The notes: generated by a model not told the origin, from the sequence alone. A stretch of 64,000 nucleotides of DNA from Nocardia nova SH22a (GCF_000523235.1 NZ_CP006850.1:5580001-5644000), one strand, 5' to 3'; numbered from the stretch's first letter, positions 18,049 through 27,990 are shown. A program made the numbers and translations.

Positions 18049-19236
18049 GTGCCCGACATCACCATGCCCCGGCTCTCCGACACTATGGAAGACGGCGTCG
18101 TCGCGAACTGGCTCAAACAGGTCGGCGACACCGTCACCCGCGGCGAAGTCCTCGCCGAAATCGAAACCGACAAGGCCCTCATGGAACTCGAGGCCTACGA
18201 CGACGGCATCCTCGAACACATCATCGCCGAGCCCGGAACACGCGTCCCCATCGGTGAACCCATCGCGATCCTCGGCGACGGAAGCGGCAGTACTCCGGCA
18301 GCTTCGGCCACACCCGTCGGCGAGGTGCGCCGCATGAAGTCGTCACCGCTGGCGCGCAAGATCGCCCGGGAACTGGACGTGGACATCGCCACCCTCACCG
18401 GTACCGGACCCGGCGGACGCATCACCCGCCACGACGTCGAAAACGCGCACGCGACTACCACTTCCGTCACCCCGGCAGCCGCCGCCGAACCGCGAGCGCC
18501 GATGCCCGACGCCCCCGCCCGCCGCTCCGAGCGCCCGATTTCCGGTGACTACGACGAGATCGCTCTGACCAGCATCCAGCGGGTGTCCGCCGAACGTCTG
18601 ACCCGCAGTAAGCAACAGGCGCCGCACATCTATCTGACGAGCGCCGTCGACGTCACCGACCTGTTCGCATTCCGCAGCCGGATCAACGAGACACTCACAG
18701 CGGCCGGGATCGGCAAGGTCAGCGTCAACGATCTGCTTGTCAAAGCCGTCGCCGTCACACTGCGGGCCAACCCCGCCGTCAACGTCTCCTTCGCCGACGA
18801 CACACTACGACGCCATCGCGGGATCCACCTCGGCGTCGCCGTAGCCACCCCGGCCGGCCTCCTGGTCCCCGTGATTCGCGACGCCGACGCCAAGGCGATA
18901 TCGGCGATCGCCGCCGAAACCCGGGACAAGGCCGCGCGCGCACGCGATCGCACATTGCGCGCCGAGGAAATGAGTGGCGGAACCTTCACAATCTCCAACC
19001 TCGGCATGTACGGCATCGAACATTTCACCGCCGTCATCAACCCACCCGAAGGCGCGATCCTCGCCATCGGCGCCGCAACCGACGAACTGCAGCTCGACGG
19101 CGACACCGTCGTGCAGCGAAAGATACTGCGCGTCACCATGTCCGCCGATCACCGCGCGATCGACGGCGCCATCGCCGCACAGTTCCTGGCGCAATTCAGA
19201 GAGCTTGTCGAGCACCCGCTGCGGATCGTCACCTAG
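18049..19236 (+). CDS. Dihydrolipoamide acyltransferase (E2)
   Basis: 395 residues with one lipoyl domain (ETDKALME, lipoyl Lys42), a peripheral subunit-binding domain (KSSPLARKIARELDVDIATLTGTGPGGRITRHDV, about residues 95-130) and a catalytic domain ending in SADHRAIDGA, which holds the active His and Asp. A single lipoyl domain and the modest length fit a dedicated catabolic complex. GTG 18049 follows GAGAGGA. It closes the operon; the convergent TetR gene ends 53 bp beyond. Confidence 0.94.
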   Translation: MPDITMPRLSDTMEDGVVANWLKQVGDTVTRGEVLAEIETDKALMELEAYDDGILEHIIAEPGTRVPIGEPIAILGDGSGSTPAASATPVGEVRRMKSSPLARKIARELDVDIATLTGTGPGGRITRHDVENAHATTTSVTPAAAAEPRAPMPDAPARRSERPISGDYDEIALTSIQRVSAERLTRSKQQAPHIYLTSAVDVTDLFAFRSRINETLTAAGIGKVSVNDLLVKAVAVTLRANPAVNVSFADDTLRRHRGIHLGVAVATPAGLLVPVIRDADAKAISAIAAETRDKAARARDRTLRAEEMSGGTFTISNLGMYGIEHFTAVINPPEGAILAIGAATDELQLDGDTVVQRKILRVTMSADHRAIDGAIAAQFLAQFRELVEHPLRIVT

Positions 19237-19289
19237 CCGAGGCACATCGCACACGATCGATGTCCGATGCGACGTCCTTCAGCACTTCG

Positions 19290-20009
19290 TCAGATTGTTC
19301 CCAGTGTCTGTTCGAGTGAATCCAGGTTCTGACGCAGACGCTCAAGAATTCGCCGTGGTCCGGTCTTCCCGCTGGTGTCGGCCTCCGGGTCGACCACTGT
19401 TCGCGTCGCCATATCCGCGAGTTGTGTGGCGGCGACCGTTCCGTCGTCCTGGCCGGGATGATGCCAGAAGGCGATCCAGTTGAGCATGCCGATGATGCCG
19501 AGGGCGGCGGTGCGGGAGTCGGCCGGGTAGAACAGGCCGGCGCGGATGCCGTCGTCGATGACGGTGACGAACTCCTTGAGGACCTGGCGACGGCTTCTGC
19601 GGTAGGTGTTGGCGAGGGAATCCGGGAGGTCGGCTTCGGAGAGCAGAACCAGACGGAACCGCTCGGGCGCCTGCATCTGGTGGAGGGCGATCGACATGGC
19701 CATCTCGTGCAACCGTTGTACAGGGTCGAGGTCGTCCCGTTGGTTGATCTCGTGCAGCAGTCGTGCGGGTTGTTCGGCGATCTCGACCACCAGACGCGCC
19801 AGTAGTTCGTCCTTGTTGGCTACGTAGTGGTACATCGCAGAACGGGTCACACCGGTGGCGGAGGCGATGTCCTGGAGGGTGGTCCCGGCGAAACCCTTTT
19901 CGGCGAACAGCCGGGTGGCGTGTTCCATGATCTGGCGCTCGACGAGTTCACGTCGGGACGTACTCTGCGCTCCATTGGTGGTCACCCCGGACACGATATG
20001 CGGTCTCAT
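19290..20009 (-). CDS. TetR regulator of the HyuAB/aryl-AMP ligase operon
   Basis: A 239-residue TetR protein, HTH at about residues 25-70 (HATRLFAEKGFAGTTLQDIASATGVTRSAMYHYVANKDELL). Its ATG overlaps the stop of the FAD monooxygenase (ATGA), so it is the last gene of the minus-strand operon that starts near 27716 and is likely autoregulatory. The 7-bp inverted repeat within the divergent promoter at 27998-28017 is a candidate binding site. Confidence 0.9.
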   Translation of the reverse strand: MRPHIVSGVTTNGAQSTSRRELVERQIMEHATRLFAEKGFAGTTLQDIASATGVTRSAMYHYVANKDELLARLVVEIAEQPARLLHEINQRDDLDPVQRLHEMAMSIALHQMQAPERFRLVLLSEADLPDSLANTYRRSRRQVLKEFVTVIDDGIRAGLFYPADSRTAALGIIGMLNWIAFWHHPGQDDGTVAATQLADMATRTVVDPEADTSGKTGPRRILERLRQNLDSLEQTLGTI

Positions 20010-21574
20010 GCCGGGGCACTATCGACCCGCGGCGCTGCGGGGGCGCCGGTGAGATGAACGAGGTGGGTGCGCCCACTGGCCAGTCCGGCCGCCGCATCAC
20101 CCCGGCAGTCCTCGGGTACCTCCACCACGATGGTCGCGTCCGAACTCCACGTGATGCGCTCGGCGAGATCCATTCGGTCGAGTACGTCGGGGCGAGAGGA
20201 CTTTCCGGTGAGCCATACGATGCCCGACGACGGCAGGCCGGCCAGAAGCGCGTCTGCCCGGTCACCCCATGCGGAGTCCAGCTCGACGACGATCGTGAGC
20301 ATCGAAGGGTCGTCGCGGAGCTCGGCGGGGGCGAGCCGGGAAGCGAACTGCCGTCCGGATCGTGTCAGGGGTTGATCGAGCACCCAGCTCACCGAGTCGG
20401 AGCGAGGCACAGCGCCCCGGTCCACCCCCGCGTACTCGGCGATGCCCCGCAACGCCACCTCGGGAGCGGAGTCGGCGAATCGTTCCAGACTCACCTTTCC
20501 CGCGCGGGTCATGTAGTTGATCATGAGCTGATCCACGGGCAGCGTGCAGCGTTCGGGGAACGAATCCCACCAGTGTTCGCTGCGGGCGGCGATGGCCTGC
20601 AGGTGCTCGACGTCGGCGCGGCGCCGCCGTTCGTATTCGTCGAGCGCTTCCTCGATGGTCGTGCTCTCTTCGATGGCGCGGTCGAGTGCGATCGCGTCCT
20701 CCATCGCGAGTTTGGTGCCCGACCCGATGGAGTAGTGCGCGGTGTGGGCGGCGTCGCCGAGCAGCACCACATTGCCCGCGTGCCACCGGCGGCAGGTGAC
20801 GGTGCGGAATCGCAGCCAGCGGGTGCGGTTGCCGATGAGACGGTGTCCGTCCAGGGTCTTGGCGAAAGCCTGCTCGAGATAGGCCAGCGATTCCCGATCC
20901 GATTCCGCGGCGGGGGTGTGCTCGGTCGTCCGGTCGAATCCGGCACGCTCCCAGGTCTTCTGGTCGGTCTCGATCAGGAAGGTGCTGCGGTCGTCGGTAT
21001 ACGGGTAGGCGTGGGCGACGAAGGTCCCGTGCTCGGTGGTGACGGGGGTGAACACCGCACTGGGCAGGGCGAAATCGGTTCCGCACCACAGGTACAGCCC
21101 GGTTCCGGTTCGAATGTTCGGTTCGATCGTGTCGGCCAGTGCGGTCCGGGTGGCGCTGTTGACCCCGTCGGCGGCGACGATCAGGTCGGCGTCGAGATCG
21201 TCGAGGGTCTGCCGCCGGCCGAATCGCAGTCGCACGCCGGCCTCCTCCGCATGCCGTTGCAGCACCGCGAGCAGCGTCGTGCGGGCGATGGCCAGCAGTT
21301 CACCGTGCGAGATCCGGGAGATGTCGTCCCCGACCCGCATGGACATCTCGTGCGGGTGCGCGCCGGCGATGATGTCCTCGAGCGAGGAGGAGTCGGCAGC
21401 GCGCAGATTGCGCTGAGTGCGCGAGGCGAGCCCGACGCCGAATCCGAATGTCTTGTCCGGAGAGCCCTGTTCGTACACCGTGACTTCGGCGTCGGGATGG
21501 CTGCGCTTGAGCAGTCGTGCGGCGTACAGGCCACCCGGTCCGCCTCCCAGAACGGCCACTGTCTCGAGTTTCAT
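20006..21574 (-). CDS. FAD aromatic monooxygenase, salicylyl-CoA hydroxylase-like
   Basis: A 522-residue class A flavoprotein monooxygenase. It has the FAD motif GGGPGG (10-15), an early YEQGSPDKTFGFGVGLA stretch, the DG motif ADGVNSATR and the GD motif LLGDAAHTAHYSIGSGT. The N-terminal pattern closely resembles salicylyl-CoA 5-hydroxylase and 2-aminobenzoyl-CoA monooxygenase, but the large reductase domain of the latter is missing; instead about 130 residues of unassigned sequence follow. ATG 21574 overlaps the ligase stop. Paired with an aryl-activating ligase, it most likely hydroxylates an activated aromatic acid. The real substrate is inference. Confidence 0.85.
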   Translation of the reverse strand: MKLETVAVLGGGPGGLYAARLLKRSHPDAEVTVYEQGSPDKTFGFGVGLASRTQRNLRAADSSSLEDIIAGAHPHEMSMRVGDDISRISHGELLAIARTTLLAVLQRHAEEAGVRLRFGRRQTLDDLDADLIVAADGVNSATRTALADTIEPNIRTGTGLYLWCGTDFALPSAVFTPVTTEHGTFVAHAYPYTDDRSTFLIETDQKTWERAGFDRTTEHTPAAESDRESLAYLEQAFAKTLDGHRLIGNRTRWLRFRTVTCRRWHAGNVVLLGDAAHTAHYSIGSGTKLAMEDAIALDRAIEESTTIEEALDEYERRRRADVEHLQAIAARSEHWWDSFPERCTLPVDQLMINYMTRAGKVSLERFADSAPEVALRGIAEYAGVDRGAVPRSDSVSWVLDQPLTRSGRQFASRLAPAELRDDPSMLTIVVELDSAWGDRADALLAGLPSSGIVWLTGKSSRPDVLDRMDLAERITWSSDATIVVEVPEDCRGDAAAGLASGRTHLVHLTGAPAAPRVDSAPA

Positions 21575-23265
21575 GAGCACTCCTCGTTCTCGGCGGCGAG
21601 CTTTTTCCCGATATCGCTGCGCAGCTTGCGTTTGTCGATCTTTCCGACGTTGGTTTGCGGGAAGGCGGTCAGCCATTCCAGGCGTTCGGGCCATTTGAAT
21701 TTGGCGACACCCAAACCCTCGAGATGCTGTTGCACCTCGGTCATGGTGAGCGCGACACCGTCTTCCGCAACGAGATACGCACAGGTCCGCTCCCCCAATC
21801 GCGGGTCCGGCATGGCCACCACGGCGGCATCGGCGACCTTCGGGTGCCGGACCAGCAGCAGCTCTACTTCCTCGGCATTGATCTTTTCGCCACCGCGGTT
21901 GATGAGGTCCTTGATCCGGCCCTCGATCACCAGGTATCGCTGTCCGTCCATCACCGCGATCTTCGCCAAATCGCCTGTGCGATAGAACCCTTCGGCGGTG
22001 AAAGCGGTCCGGTTGTGTTCGGCGGCATCGAAATATCCGCAGATGGTGTAGGGGCCGCGGCACGTCAGCTCGCCCACGACACCGTCGGGCAGTTCGGTCT
22101 CGGTGCCGGGCTCGAGAATCCGGATCTCGTCGTCGTCGGAGATCGGCGTGCCGACCGTGCCGAATCGGGCCGCCGCCGGCGCGTCCGGCGGGGTCACCGT
22201 GAACAGCCCCTCCGACATTCCGAACAGTTGCCCGGCCCACCGCCGCGTTCCGGCGTCCGCGCGTTCGAACAGCGCGTATGTCGGTTTCGCACCCGACAGC
22301 ACGATCCGGCGCAGATGGTGTCGCGGCTCGTCGAATTCCGGTGACAGCACGGCCTGATAGTGGCCGTGGCCGATCAGCACATCGGTTGCCCGTGCGCGGG
22401 CCAGTAGCGGAAAGGCCGTCGCGGTGTCCGCCGTGGCCAGGATCAGGCTTCCGCCCACCGAATGCGGGGCGTGCAGACCGCAGGTGATGCCCGCGTTGTG
22501 AATCAGCGGAATCAGGTGGGCTACCCGAGTGTGCTCGTCCCAGCCCAGACGCCGGGCATAGAACACCGCGTTGTTCCAGTACTCCACATGTAATCGCGGA
22601 ATCACCTTGGGAACTCCCGTGGTTCCGCCGGACAGCTGGAAGGCCACGACATCCAGAGGGTCGATACCCGACTGAATCTCCTCGACCACAGCGCGCGCCT
22701 CGTCGGGATCCACGTCGTGTCCGAGTGATTCGAGCGCAACCGTTCCCGCCTCCGGCGCGATGCCGATCGTGATGATCCGGCGCAGGGTCGGATGGCCCTG
22801 GGCCTGCTCGCGTGCGAAGCCGACGAGATCGAACGACATCCCGCCTTCCACCAGGTGGGCGACGGCGCCCACCTTGCCGCTGACATGGCCGATCTCGTGC
22901 GCGCGGTGCGCGGCCAGTGTCGCTACCGGGATCAGGCCCGCCTTGAGGCAGCCGTACCACGCGTAGACGGTCTCGAGCCGGTTGGTGACCTGGAAGATCA
23001 CCGGATCACCGGGCCGCAGTCCGAGCCGGGCGAGTCCCGCGGCGATCCGGTCGGTCCGCACGTCGAGTTCGCGGAAGGTCACCGAACCCTGTGCGGAGAC
23101 GACGGCGGTGCGCTCGGCGTAGCGGGTGGCGATCGCCCGAAACTGTTGGGCCAGCGGCAGATCGGTCCATGCGCCGGAGCGGCGGTAGCGGTCGGCTCGT
23201 TCGGCCGGGTGGTCGACCAGCCGGTCACCCCATCGGGCTCGGCCGGTGGTGGCGAGCGCGGTCAT
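21571..23265 (-). CDS. Aryl-acid AMP ligase (DhbE/salicylate-type)
   Basis: A 564-residue ANL-superfamily adenylating enzyme. The phosphate loop QLSGGTTGVPKVIPRLHVEYW and the late GFYRTGDLA and RGGEKINAEEVE motifs match 2,3-dihydroxybenzoate/salicylate-AMP ligases; the catalytic Lys region NVGKIDKRKLRSD is present near the C-terminus. It activates an aromatic acid, probably to the CoA thioester for the adjacent monooxygenase. ATG 23265 overlaps the HyuB stop (ATGA); an in-frame ATG at 23370 lies inside HyuB. Salicylate or anthranilate are plausible substrates, not proven. Confidence 0.9.
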   Translation of the reverse strand: MTALATTGRARWGDRLVDHPAERADRYRRSGAWTDLPLAQQFRAIATRYAERTAVVSAQGSVTFRELDVRTDRIAAGLARLGLRPGDPVIFQVTNRLETVYAWYGCLKAGLIPVATLAAHRAHEIGHVSGKVGAVAHLVEGGMSFDLVGFAREQAQGHPTLRRIITIGIAPEAGTVALESLGHDVDPDEARAVVEEIQSGIDPLDVVAFQLSGGTTGVPKVIPRLHVEYWNNAVFYARRLGWDEHTRVAHLIPLIHNAGITCGLHAPHSVGGSLILATADTATAFPLLARARATDVLIGHGHYQAVLSPEFDEPRHHLRRIVLSGAKPTYALFERADAGTRRWAGQLFGMSEGLFTVTPPDAPAAARFGTVGTPISDDDEIRILEPGTETELPDGVVGELTCRGPYTICGYFDAAEHNRTAFTAEGFYRTGDLAKIAVMDGQRYLVIEGRIKDLINRGGEKINAEEVELLLVRHPKVADAAVVAMPDPRLGERTCAYLVAEDGVALTMTEVQQHLEGLGVAKFKWPERLEWLTAFPQTNVGKIDKRKLRSDIGKKLAAENEECS

Positions 23266-25583
23266 CGCTGCGCCACCGCCGGGAGCAGATGGGCGAGTTC
23301 GGCGACGTGGTCGGGATGGTCGGCGGGCACGATTCCGGAATAGATCGCGGTCCAGCAGCCGGGGCAGCATTGCTGCCGGAATACCACTTCGGTGTCGACG
23401 TACTCCGCAGGATCGGAGGTGACCTGGGGTCCGGCCGCGCGCGACGGGCCTTCGAACCGGGCCAGCGCGAGTGTGCCGGTCTTGTCGTCACCGAGCAGCT
23501 GCCCGCAGTGGGCGCAGCCGATCACGCGGGCCTCGCCGATCTTCACCTCGACGAGATTGTCATCGAGCCGACGCGCGTCGGTCAGATCCAATGTCGCGGC
23601 TTGATGCCCGGACGGCACGGAGCGGTCTCGCCGCTGCTCACGCAACGAATCCCGCAGTGCGCCGGTCGCTTCGGCGTCGACCGCACCCTCGGTGACGACC
23701 ACACCGTAGGCGCTCTCGGCTCCGGCCGGAGTCACCTTGCCATTGCGCACATCGCCGGCGACCGCCTCGGGATCGCGGCGCAGGGGATCGCCGTAGCCGC
23801 CTCCGCCCTGCCAATGCATATAGAGCACCTCTCCCGGCGCCAGGTAGCTTTCCGCGTAGCAGGCACCCAATTCGTGTGTGCCTTCCAGTTCTTCCAGCGA
23901 GCCCGGGATGACGCCGTCGTCGAGCATCCGGGTGACACCGGATTCGCGGGCGAGGATCTCCAGTCCGGTATTGCCGGGAAGTCCGCCCGCCAGGCCACCG
24001 TTCTGCGCCACCGCCTTACCAGCCGAGGCGAAGACCAGTCCCATCGGCAGACTGGTGCCGTACGGGGTGACGGCCAGCGACGCACTCACCCCACCGCGGT
24101 GGCGGCCGGGTCCACCGGAATCGGGTTCCTCACGCCGCCACAGCGTCAGCAGCGGGTACAGGAATTCGGTCATCTCGGTATCGGGGATCCGGCCCATCGG
24201 GATGCAGAACAGTCCGCCGGTATCCATACCGTCGGCGACCGGCCGGGCGCCGTAGCCGCCGGCCATCGGTTCCATCATGATGTTGAGGAACGGCACCGGC
24301 TGTTCGGGCCGTTCGTCCAGTCCGGCCACGACCGCGGTATCCCAGGTTCCGCAGCAGGATGCCTGCACGTTCTTGCCCAATTCGATGTGCTGGTCCAGCA
24401 TTTGGGCCAGACATTCGGCGATCAGATTGCCGGTCAGCCAGGCCGGTCCGATCGGGCCGCGGCTCACCGCGGCGGGGAAGGTCGCGTTGTTGAGCGTGCC
24501 CTCCTCGGACACCAGGTCGAAGCAGCGCATGAGCCCTCCGGCCGACCAGGGGATGTCCCCGGCCAGAATCGGCAGCAGCGCCAGCATCACACCGCCGCGC
24601 ATCCCCGCGTAGGTGCAGTTGATGACGCCGGTCTGCGGGTCGGTGCCGGTGAAGTCGAAGGTCAAGTGGTCGCGCTGTTTGGTCATCGCCACCGTGATCT
24701 TGTGGACGGCGCGGTCGCCGACCTTCGCCTGATCCTGGTAGCCGGTGGCACGCCAGGTTCCGTCGGGCAGATCGGTCAGCTTGGCACGCAACCGGGTCTC
24801 GGCATCGGCCATCATGCGTTTCATGACGGCCTTCACCGTGTCGGCACCGTACTGTTCGATCACCGCGAGCAGCCGATTGCGGCCGACGGTATTGGCGCCG
24901 ATCTTCGCCCGCAGGTCCAGCCCCACCAGCATCGGCACCCGGGAGCGTCGCACCCACACGTCGGCGACATCACGCTGCAACTCGTAGTCACGGACGACCT
25001 TGATCGGCGGTGTGGGCACGGATTCGGAGAACACATCGGTCGCCGCCGGATCGAACGAACCGAGTCCGGAGCCGCCGAGATCGGGTTCGTGACAGATAGC
25101 GCTGGTCCAGGCGAACAGCTTGCCCTCGTGGAAGACCGGCTGATAGACGATGACGTCGCTCTGGTGCAGCCCGCCGCCGACCCACGGATCGTTGCACAGG
25201 AACATATCGCCCGCGGTGATACCGGGATTGTCGGCGCGATTGCGCAGCGTCCAGTAGATCGCCAGGTCGACGGCGCCGACCAGCATTGTGTTGTACAGCC
25301 CGACCTGAACCTCCTGCCCCAGTTCGTCACTGATGGCGAAGTCGAAATCGTTGGCATCGGTGACGATCGGCGACCCGGACATGCGTTTGAGGGCTTCACC
25401 CATCTCGTCGGTCACCGACCAGAGCCGGTGCCGGATCACTTCGTAAGTGAGCGGATCGAGGCTGTCGATCTGCTCCTGGGTGACGGTGTGGACGGGTACC
25501 GACGGCGGCAGCGAGCGCTGCAACGCGTCGAGGTCTTCCGGCCGGCTGGCGAATCCTTCGGAGCCGGGAATCGGTGCGGTCAT
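23262..25583 (-). CDS. hyuB: HyuB-type subunit fused to an acetone-carboxylase-gamma-like zinc domain
   Basis: A 773-residue protein. Residues about 40-600 are the hydantoinase B/oxoprolinase fold (DPLTYEVIRHRLWSVTDEMGEALKRMSGSPIVTDANDFD; CNDPWVGGGLHQSDV). The last 130 residues hold two cysteine clusters, C690/C693 and C739/C740/C743 (QQCCPGC), resembling the zinc-binding small subunit of acetone/acetophenone carboxylases. With HyuA it would form an ATP-dependent carboxylase or lactam/imide hydrolase. Fusion of the two functions is unusual. Carboxylase rather than hydantoinase activity is inferred from the zinc domain. Confidence 0.88.
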   Translation of the reverse strand: MTAPIPGSEGFASRPEDLDALQRSLPPSVPVHTVTQEQIDSLDPLTYEVIRHRLWSVTDEMGEALKRMSGSPIVTDANDFDFAISDELGQEVQVGLYNTMLVGAVDLAIYWTLRNRADNPGITAGDMFLCNDPWVGGGLHQSDVIVYQPVFHEGKLFAWTSAICHEPDLGGSGLGSFDPAATDVFSESVPTPPIKVVRDYELQRDVADVWVRRSRVPMLVGLDLRAKIGANTVGRNRLLAVIEQYGADTVKAVMKRMMADAETRLRAKLTDLPDGTWRATGYQDQAKVGDRAVHKITVAMTKQRDHLTFDFTGTDPQTGVINCTYAGMRGGVMLALLPILAGDIPWSAGGLMRCFDLVSEEGTLNNATFPAAVSRGPIGPAWLTGNLIAECLAQMLDQHIELGKNVQASCCGTWDTAVVAGLDERPEQPVPFLNIMMEPMAGGYGARPVADGMDTGGLFCIPMGRIPDTEMTEFLYPLLTLWRREEPDSGGPGRHRGGVSASLAVTPYGTSLPMGLVFASAGKAVAQNGGLAGGLPGNTGLEILARESGVTRMLDDGVIPGSLEELEGTHELGACYAESYLAPGEVLYMHWQGGGGYGDPLRRDPEAVAGDVRNGKVTPAGAESAYGVVVTEGAVDAEATGALRDSLREQRRDRSVPSGHQAATLDLTDARRLDDNLVEVKIGEARVIGCAHCGQLLGDDKTGTLALARFEGPSRAAGPQVTSDPAEYVDTEVVFRQQCCPGCWTAIYSGIVPADHPDHVAELAHLLPAVAQR

Positions 25584-25613
25584 GGTGGGACTCCTGTGGC
25601 GAATCTGTGGGCG

Positions 25614-27716
25614 TCAGTCGACGGTGATGGTGAGGTTGCCGAGCCGGTCGATCGAGCCGGTCGTGTCGTGCGGCACCACCACCGTGGTGGTCGGTACCTC
25701 GATGACCGCGGGGCCGCGCAACACATGACCGGCCCGCAGCCTGGTGTAGTCGTAGATATCGGTGTCCACGTAGCCACGCCGCCCGTCCAGGCACACCTTC
25801 CTGGTCCCGACCCGTGCGGAGCGGGGATCGGCGGAGTCGGCGGCGGGGAGTTCGGGCAGCTCCGGGCTGAACGGGAGCACCCCGGTCCCCCGTACCCGGT
25901 AGGTGATGGCTTGGATTCCCGCTTCCCGGAATCCGCTGTCGCGGCCGTAGAGGTCGGCGTAGCGCTGTTCGAATACCTCTGCCGCCGTGGCGATTTCGGT
26001 CGAGGTCAGCGACCCGTCCGGGATCGGCGTGGCGACCTCCGCGAGTTGCATGGTGTATCGCATATCGATCTCGCGGCTGATCTCGACGGTGGCGAAGTGC
26101 AATCCCTGCCGCGACAGCAGCTCGCGCACCTGTTCCTCGAGCTGCTTGAAGTTCTGCTCGACCCGCGCCGGGTCCAACGGCATGGCAGCGGGGTCCGAAA
26201 GTTCCTTGGCCAGCACGATATTCGATGAGGCCAGGCCGTACGCGGAGAACGCCGAGGCCACCTGGCCGAGCGGAACGACGACATTGTCGACGCCGATCTC
26301 CTGGGCGTAGAACCCGCAATGCGCCGGGCCGGAACCGCCGAAGGCGTAGACGATGAACTCGCGCGGATCGTGACCGGCCTCGACGACCGTCTTGCGCAGC
26401 AGGTCACCGGTCTGCGCGTTCTGGACCGCGTAGATCGCGGCGGCGGCATCCTCGATCGACAGGCCGAGCGGCTCGGCGATCCGGGTGCGGATCGCCTCAC
26501 GCGCCAGGTCGAGATTCAACGCCTTGCGCCCGCCGAGCAGACCGCGTTCGGGCAGGATGCCGAGTACGAGGTTGGCATCGGTATTGGTCGGTTCCGTACC
26601 GCCCTGGCCGTAACAGGCCGGACCCGGTATCGCCTGTGCGCTGTGCGGGCCGATCTGCAGATTCCCGCCGGCGTCGAGCCAGGCGATGGCGCCGCCACCC
26701 GAACCGATCGCATGCACCTCTAGGGTGGGCACATTGATCGGGTGATAGTTGATGATCGTGCTCGACGAGCGCACCGGCTCACCGGCGACGACCAACCCGG
26801 CCAGGAACGTGGTCCCGCCCGCGTCGGTGGCGATGATGTTGCGATGCCCGAGTTGCTTGCCCAATGAGACCGCGCCGACCACGCCGCCGGTGAGTACCGA
26901 GCCGACCGTGGAGATCGCATTGCCCGGCGCCTCCGAGGCCGCGACCGCGCCGCCGTTGCTCTGCATCACCAGCAGCGGACCGGCGAGGTCGTGGTCGCGG
27001 AGCTTGCCCTCGAGTTCGCCGAGGTAGTTGCGCAGCCCGGGACCGATCTGGGTGCTCATGATCGTGGTGGCATTGCGGGCGAATTCCCGGATGCGCGGGC
27101 TGACCTCACACGACAGCGACACGAAGACATCAGGATCGATCTCGTGCACGATCTCGCGAATCCGCTTCTCGTGGGCCGGATTCCGGAAGGACCACAGCAG
27201 CGATACCGCGATCGCGGAGATACCGTCGGCGAGCAGGGCCGTCACCGCCGCGCGTACCTCGTCCTCGTTCAGCGCCACCACGACGCGGCCGTCGCGATCG
27301 ATCCGCTCGGTCACCTCGAGCGCATGCCGCTTGCTCACCAAACCGTGCGATTTGCTCTGGGCCAGTACGTTCTGCAACTGCTCGGCGGAGCGTCCGAGAT
27401 AGCGGCCCTCGACGTTCATGATGTAGATCGAGTCGCGGTGCCCCTTGGTGGTCAGGAATCCGACCTCGGGGACCTGATTCATCACCAGCGCGTTCAGCGA
27501 CGAGGTCGTGCCGTGCGCGATGTGGTGGGTGTCGGCCAGCATCTCCCGCAGCGGTCGGCCCAGTTGTTCGGCCAGGACCTCGAGGACATCCATCACACCC
27601 TGTGAATAGTCCGGCGGCGTCGACGGCGCCTTGCCCGCGAGAACCAGCCCGTCTCCGTCGTCGAGGACGGCATCGGTGAACGTGCCACCGACGTCCACTC
27701 CGATCACATATGCCAT
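25614..27716 (-). CDS. hyuA: Hydantoinase A/oxoprolinase family ATPase subunit
   Basis: A 700-residue HyuA protein with the ATP-binding actin-like start MAYVIGVDVGGTFTDAVL and later IATDAGGTTFLAGLV and AFGGSGPAHCGFYAQEIGVD. It supplies ATP-dependent activation of the substrate carbonyl to HyuB. I chose ATG 27716 because the family motif begins six residues later; an upstream in-frame ATG at 27767 would add 17 residues lying across the promoter-proximal leader. It is the first gene of the operon HyuA, HyuB-gamma, AMP ligase, monooxygenase, TetR. Confidence 0.92.
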   Translation of the reverse strand: MAYVIGVDVGGTFTDAVLDDGDGLVLAGKAPSTPPDYSQGVMDVLEVLAEQLGRPLREMLADTHHIAHGTTSSLNALVMNQVPEVGFLTTKGHRDSIYIMNVEGRYLGRSAEQLQNVLAQSKSHGLVSKRHALEVTERIDRDGRVVVALNEDEVRAAVTALLADGISAIAVSLLWSFRNPAHEKRIREIVHEIDPDVFVSLSCEVSPRIREFARNATTIMSTQIGPGLRNYLGELEGKLRDHDLAGPLLVMQSNGGAVAASEAPGNAISTVGSVLTGGVVGAVSLGKQLGHRNIIATDAGGTTFLAGLVVAGEPVRSSSTIINYHPINVPTLEVHAIGSGGGAIAWLDAGGNLQIGPHSAQAIPGPACYGQGGTEPTNTDANLVLGILPERGLLGGRKALNLDLAREAIRTRIAEPLGLSIEDAAAAIYAVQNAQTGDLLRKTVVEAGHDPREFIVYAFGGSGPAHCGFYAQEIGVDNVVVPLGQVASAFSAYGLASSNIVLAKELSDPAAMPLDPARVEQNFKQLEEQVRELLSRQGLHFATVEISREIDMRYTMQLAEVATPIPDGSLTSTEIATAAEVFEQRYADLYGRDSGFREAGIQAITYRVRGTGVLPFSPELPELPAADSADPRSARVGTRKVCLDGRRGYVDTDIYDYTRLRAGHVLRGPAVIEVPTTTVVVPHDTTGSIDRLGNLTITVD

Positions 27717-27790
27717 TGCCGCTGCGCTCCTTCGGACAGTGGTCAGGGCGAGCCGAGCACCGACCAACCCATTGATTTACGTTCACGTTG

Positions 27791-27819
27791 ATTATTTGAC
27801 ACAGACGCCAGAGAGTCAA
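27791..27819 (-). promoter_or_regulatory. Promoter of the hyuAB operon
   Basis: Read on the minus strand: TTGACT (27819-27814), 17 bp, AATAAT (27796-27791), ending 75 bp upstream of the hyuA start. The same hexamers occur in the divergent promoter 200 bp away. Confidence 0.65.
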
Positions 27820-27990
27820 GGGCTCTCAGTGAGCTCTATCACCAGTAGACCGGGTCGAGGCATCACCGAAGGGTTCGCCGGAGCAGCGATACACGTCGAC
27901 TACCAACTCGACTTCACCTCCAGGTCTAGCCCAGGAATCCGACAACACGAACCAACCGTCGAACTCTTGACACTTTCGCAATCCAACCTC

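Noticed and set aside
23091..26228. A 1045-codon open frame on the plus strand
   Set aside because: It is antisense to hyuB, hyuA and the ligase, has no family resemblance and only arises from GC-rich third positions.
23262..27716. Calling HyuAB a plain hydantoinase
   Set aside because: No hydantoin racemase or carbamoylase genes are nearby, and the C-terminal zinc module and aryl-AMP ligase point to other chemistry. The activity is left open.
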